Part shown: piece after piece, positions 61,401 through 64,000 of the stretch
Layout of the letters: each line of letters begins with the position of its first letter
Numbering within the stretch: the stretch's first letter is position 1
Source: Amblyomma americanum
Lineage: Eukaryota > Arthropoda > Arachnida > Ixodida > Ixodidae
DNA length: 64,000 nucleotides
Direction of reading: 5' to 3'
Assembly: GCF_052857255.1 (NCBI RefSeq)
Contig: NW_027526501.1
Location: 1-64,000, forward strand
Notes under the pieces: generated by a model
What the model saw: the letters and a program-made list of their open reading frames with translations, nothing else
Database searches by the model: none
Told to the model about the DNA's origin: nothing
Position numbers and translations under genes: made by a program

Positions 61401-64000
61401 ACGCGTCAAAACTTCTTGTCTCATAAATGCGCGAAAAGCATGTATTCGTGCTCAATACAACGAAACAAGCTGTTTTAGACCAAAAGGATCTAGATATGAA
61501 CATATCGGTTTTACAAGTGACCGTCTGATACGCGTCAAAACGTTTCCTCTCATAACTGCGCGAAAAGCATGTATTTGTGCTTAATACAACGAGACAAGCT
61601 GTTTTAGATCGAAACGAGCTAGATCTAAACAGATCGGTTTTGCGAGTCCGAGTGATACGCGTCAAAACTTTTCTCTCATAACTGCGCGAAAAGCATGTAT
61701 TCGTGATTAAAACAACGAAAAAAAGCTGTTTTAGACTGAAACAAGCTAGATCTAAACACATCGGTTTACATGTGTCAGTGTGATACGCGTCAAAACGTTT
61801 TCTCATAACTGCGCGAAAAGCATGTATTCGTGTTTAAAACAACGAAACAAGCTGTTTTAGACCGAAACGAGCTAAATCTGAACACATCGGTTTTACAAGT
61901 GTCCATGTGATACGCGTCAAAACATTTTCTCATAACTGCGCGAAAAGCATGTATTCGTGCTTAATAGAACGAAACAAGCTGTTTTAGACCGAAACGAGCT
62001 AAATCTGAACATATCGGTTTTACAAGTGTCCATGTGATACGCGTCAAAACATTTTCTCATAACTGCGCGAAAAGCATGTATTCGTGCTTAATAGAACGAA
62101 ACAAGCTGTTTTAGACCGAAACGAGCTAAATCTGAACACATCGGTTTTACAAGTGTCCATGTGATACGCGTCAAAACTTTTTCTCTCATAACTGCGCGAA
62201 AATCATGTATTCGTGCTTAATACAACGAAACAAGCTGTTTTAGACCAAAACGAGCTAGATATGAACACATCGGTTTTACAAGTGACCGTGTGATACGCGT
62301 CAAAACTTTTTCTCTCATAACTGCGCGAAAAGCATGTATTCGTGCTTAATACAACGAAACAAGCTGTTTTAGACCAAAAGGATCTAGATATGAACACATC
62401 GGTTTTACAAGTGTCCCTGTGATACGCGTCAAAAATTTTTCTCTTATAACTGCGCGAAAAGCATGTATTCGTGCTTAATACAACAAAACAAGCTGTTTTA
62501 GACCGAAGTGAGCCAGATATGAGCAGCGGTTTTACAAGTGTCTGTGTGATACGCGTCAAAACTTTTTCTCTCATAACTGCGCGAAAAGCATGTATTCTTG
62601 CTTAAAACGACGAAACAAGCTGTTTTAGACCGAAGCGAGTTAAATCTGAACACATCGGTTTTACAAGTGTCCATGTGATACGCGTCAAAACTTCTTGTCT
62701 CATAAATGCGCGAAAAGCATGTATTCGTGCTTAATACAACGAAACAAGCTGTTTTAGACCAAAAAGATCTAGATATGAACATATCGGTTTTACAAGTGTC
62801 CTTGCAATACGCGTCAAAACTTTTTTTCTTATAACTGCGCGAAAAGCATGTATTCGTGCTTAATACAACGAAACAATCTGTTTTAGACCGAAAGGAGCTA
62901 GATCTAATCACATCGGCTTTGCAAGTGTCCATGTGATACGCCTCAAAACCGTTTTCTCTTAAAACTGCGCGCAAAGCATGTATTCGTGCTTAATACAACA
63001 AAACAAGCTGTTTTAGACCGAAGTGAGCTAGATATGAACACCGGTTTTACAAGTGTCCGTGTGATACGCGTCAAAACTTTTTCTCTCATAAGTGCGCGAA
63101 AAGCATGTATTCTTGCTTAATACAACGAAACAAGCTGTTTAAGACCAAAACGAGCTAGATCTGAACACATCGGTTTTAAGTGTTCGTGTGATACGCGTCA
63201 AAACTTTTCCTCTCATAACTGCGCGAAAAGCACGTATTCGTGCTTAATACAACAAAACAAGCTGTTTTGGACAACAATGAGCTAGATATGAACACCGGTT
63301 TTACAAGTGTCCGTGTGATACGCGTCAAAACTTTTTCTCTCATAACTGAGCGAAAATCATGCATTCGTGCTTAATACAACGAAAGAAGCTGTTTTAGATC
63401 AAAACGAGCTAGATATGAACACATCGGTTTTACAAGTGACCGTGTGATACGCGTCAAAACTTTTTCTCTCATAACTGCGCGAAAAGCATGTATTCGTGCT
63501 TAATACAACGAAACAAGCTGTTTTAGACCGAAACGAGCTAAATCTGAACACATCGGTTATACGTGTCCCTGTGATACGCGTCAAAAGTTTTTCTCTCATA
63601 ACTGCGCGGAGAGGATGTATTCGTGATTAAAACAAAGAAACAAGCTGTTTTAGAACGAAACGAGCTAAATCTGAACATCGGTTTACAAGTGTCAGTGTGA
63701 TACGCGTCAAAACATTTTCTCATAACTGCGCGAAAAGCATGTATTCGTGCTTAATACAACGAAACAAGGTGTTTTAGACCGAAACGAGCTAAATGTGAAC
63801 ACATCGGTTTTACAAGCGTCCGTGTGATACGCGTCAATGTTTTTTCTCTCATAACTGCACGAAAAGTATGTATTCGTGCCTAATACAACGAAACAAGCTG
63901 TTTTACACCAAAACGAGCTAGATATGAACACATCGGTTTTACAAGTGACCGTCTGATACGCGTCAAAACGTTTCCTCTCATAACTGCGCGAAAAGCATGT
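58462..64000 (+). repeat. Satellite array (right block, runs off the window)
   Basis: The ~129-bp satellite continues from the right-hand target-site duplication to the window edge. It holds a segment repeated at a distance of 3,453 bp (about 59,488-60,547 and 62,941-64,000) and another repeated at 1,025 bp (about 60,476-61,020 and 61,501-62,045). No gene is seen in it. Confidence 0.96.

Noticed and set aside
60892..61806. A 304-codon minus-strand frame, and many similar ones, with 43-residue Cys-rich repeats
   Set aside because: It is a read-through of the 129-bp satellite monomer. The frame breaks wherever a 127-bp or shorter monomer occurs, and the same periodicity appears on the other strand. 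There is no promoter, splice or domain evidence for a gene.

Overview
The window is eukaryotic repetitive DNA, not a gene-rich region. About 53.7 kb of the 64 kb is one tandem satellite, all monomers in the same orientation, with a monomer of about 129 bp. Two long non-LTR retrotransposons (LINEs) in opposite orientations interrupt it. I see no host protein gene, tRNA, rRNA or CRISPR array. The protein style of the two elements (a CR1-type element, and an I-type element with three zinc knuckles and an RNase H) resembles retroelements I associate with ticks and other chelicerates. Calling it a tick genome is an inference from memory of those families, not proof.

Layout: 1-44,985 satellite; 44,986-49,717 a CR1-like LINE on the minus strand; 49,718-52,850 satellite; 52,851-58,461 an I-clade LINE on the plus strand, flanked by a 14-bp target-site duplication made of satellite sequence; 58,462-64,000 satellite. 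The satellite has a strong higher-order structure. Blocks of about 8-20 variant monomers recur nearly unchanged, some as direct tandems (2,559 bp at 4,842-9,959; 1,533 bp at 39,723-42,788), others displaced by 3.5-22.6 kb. This is the pattern expected of repeated unequal exchange or gene conversion. Because 129 = 3 x 43 and the common monomer lacks stops in some frames, both strands show many 43-residue-periodic reading frames. I treat these as satellite artefacts.

The CR1-like element carries ORF1 (a 2A-like NPGP peptide near the N-terminus, then a coiled coil, then an RRM-like segment) and ORF2 (endonuclease plus reverse transcriptase). ORF1 and ORF2 lie in one reading frame separated by a single TAG, and ORF2 has no early ATG. 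A second in-frame stop (TGA) splits ORF1. Its 5' end has a 276-bp unit (92 codons, in frame) in tandem, two full copies plus a fragment. The I-type element is nearly full length, with a highly structured 5' UTR, a zinc-knuckle ORF1, and an ORF2 (endonuclease, reverse transcriptase, RNase H, C-terminal CCHC) broken only by a one-base shift at a run of seven A.

The most unusual points are the 2A-plus-single-stop architecture and tandem in-frame 5' units of the CR1-like element, the A-run frameshift of the I-type element, and the multi-scale higher-order organisation of the satellite. None proves a new system.
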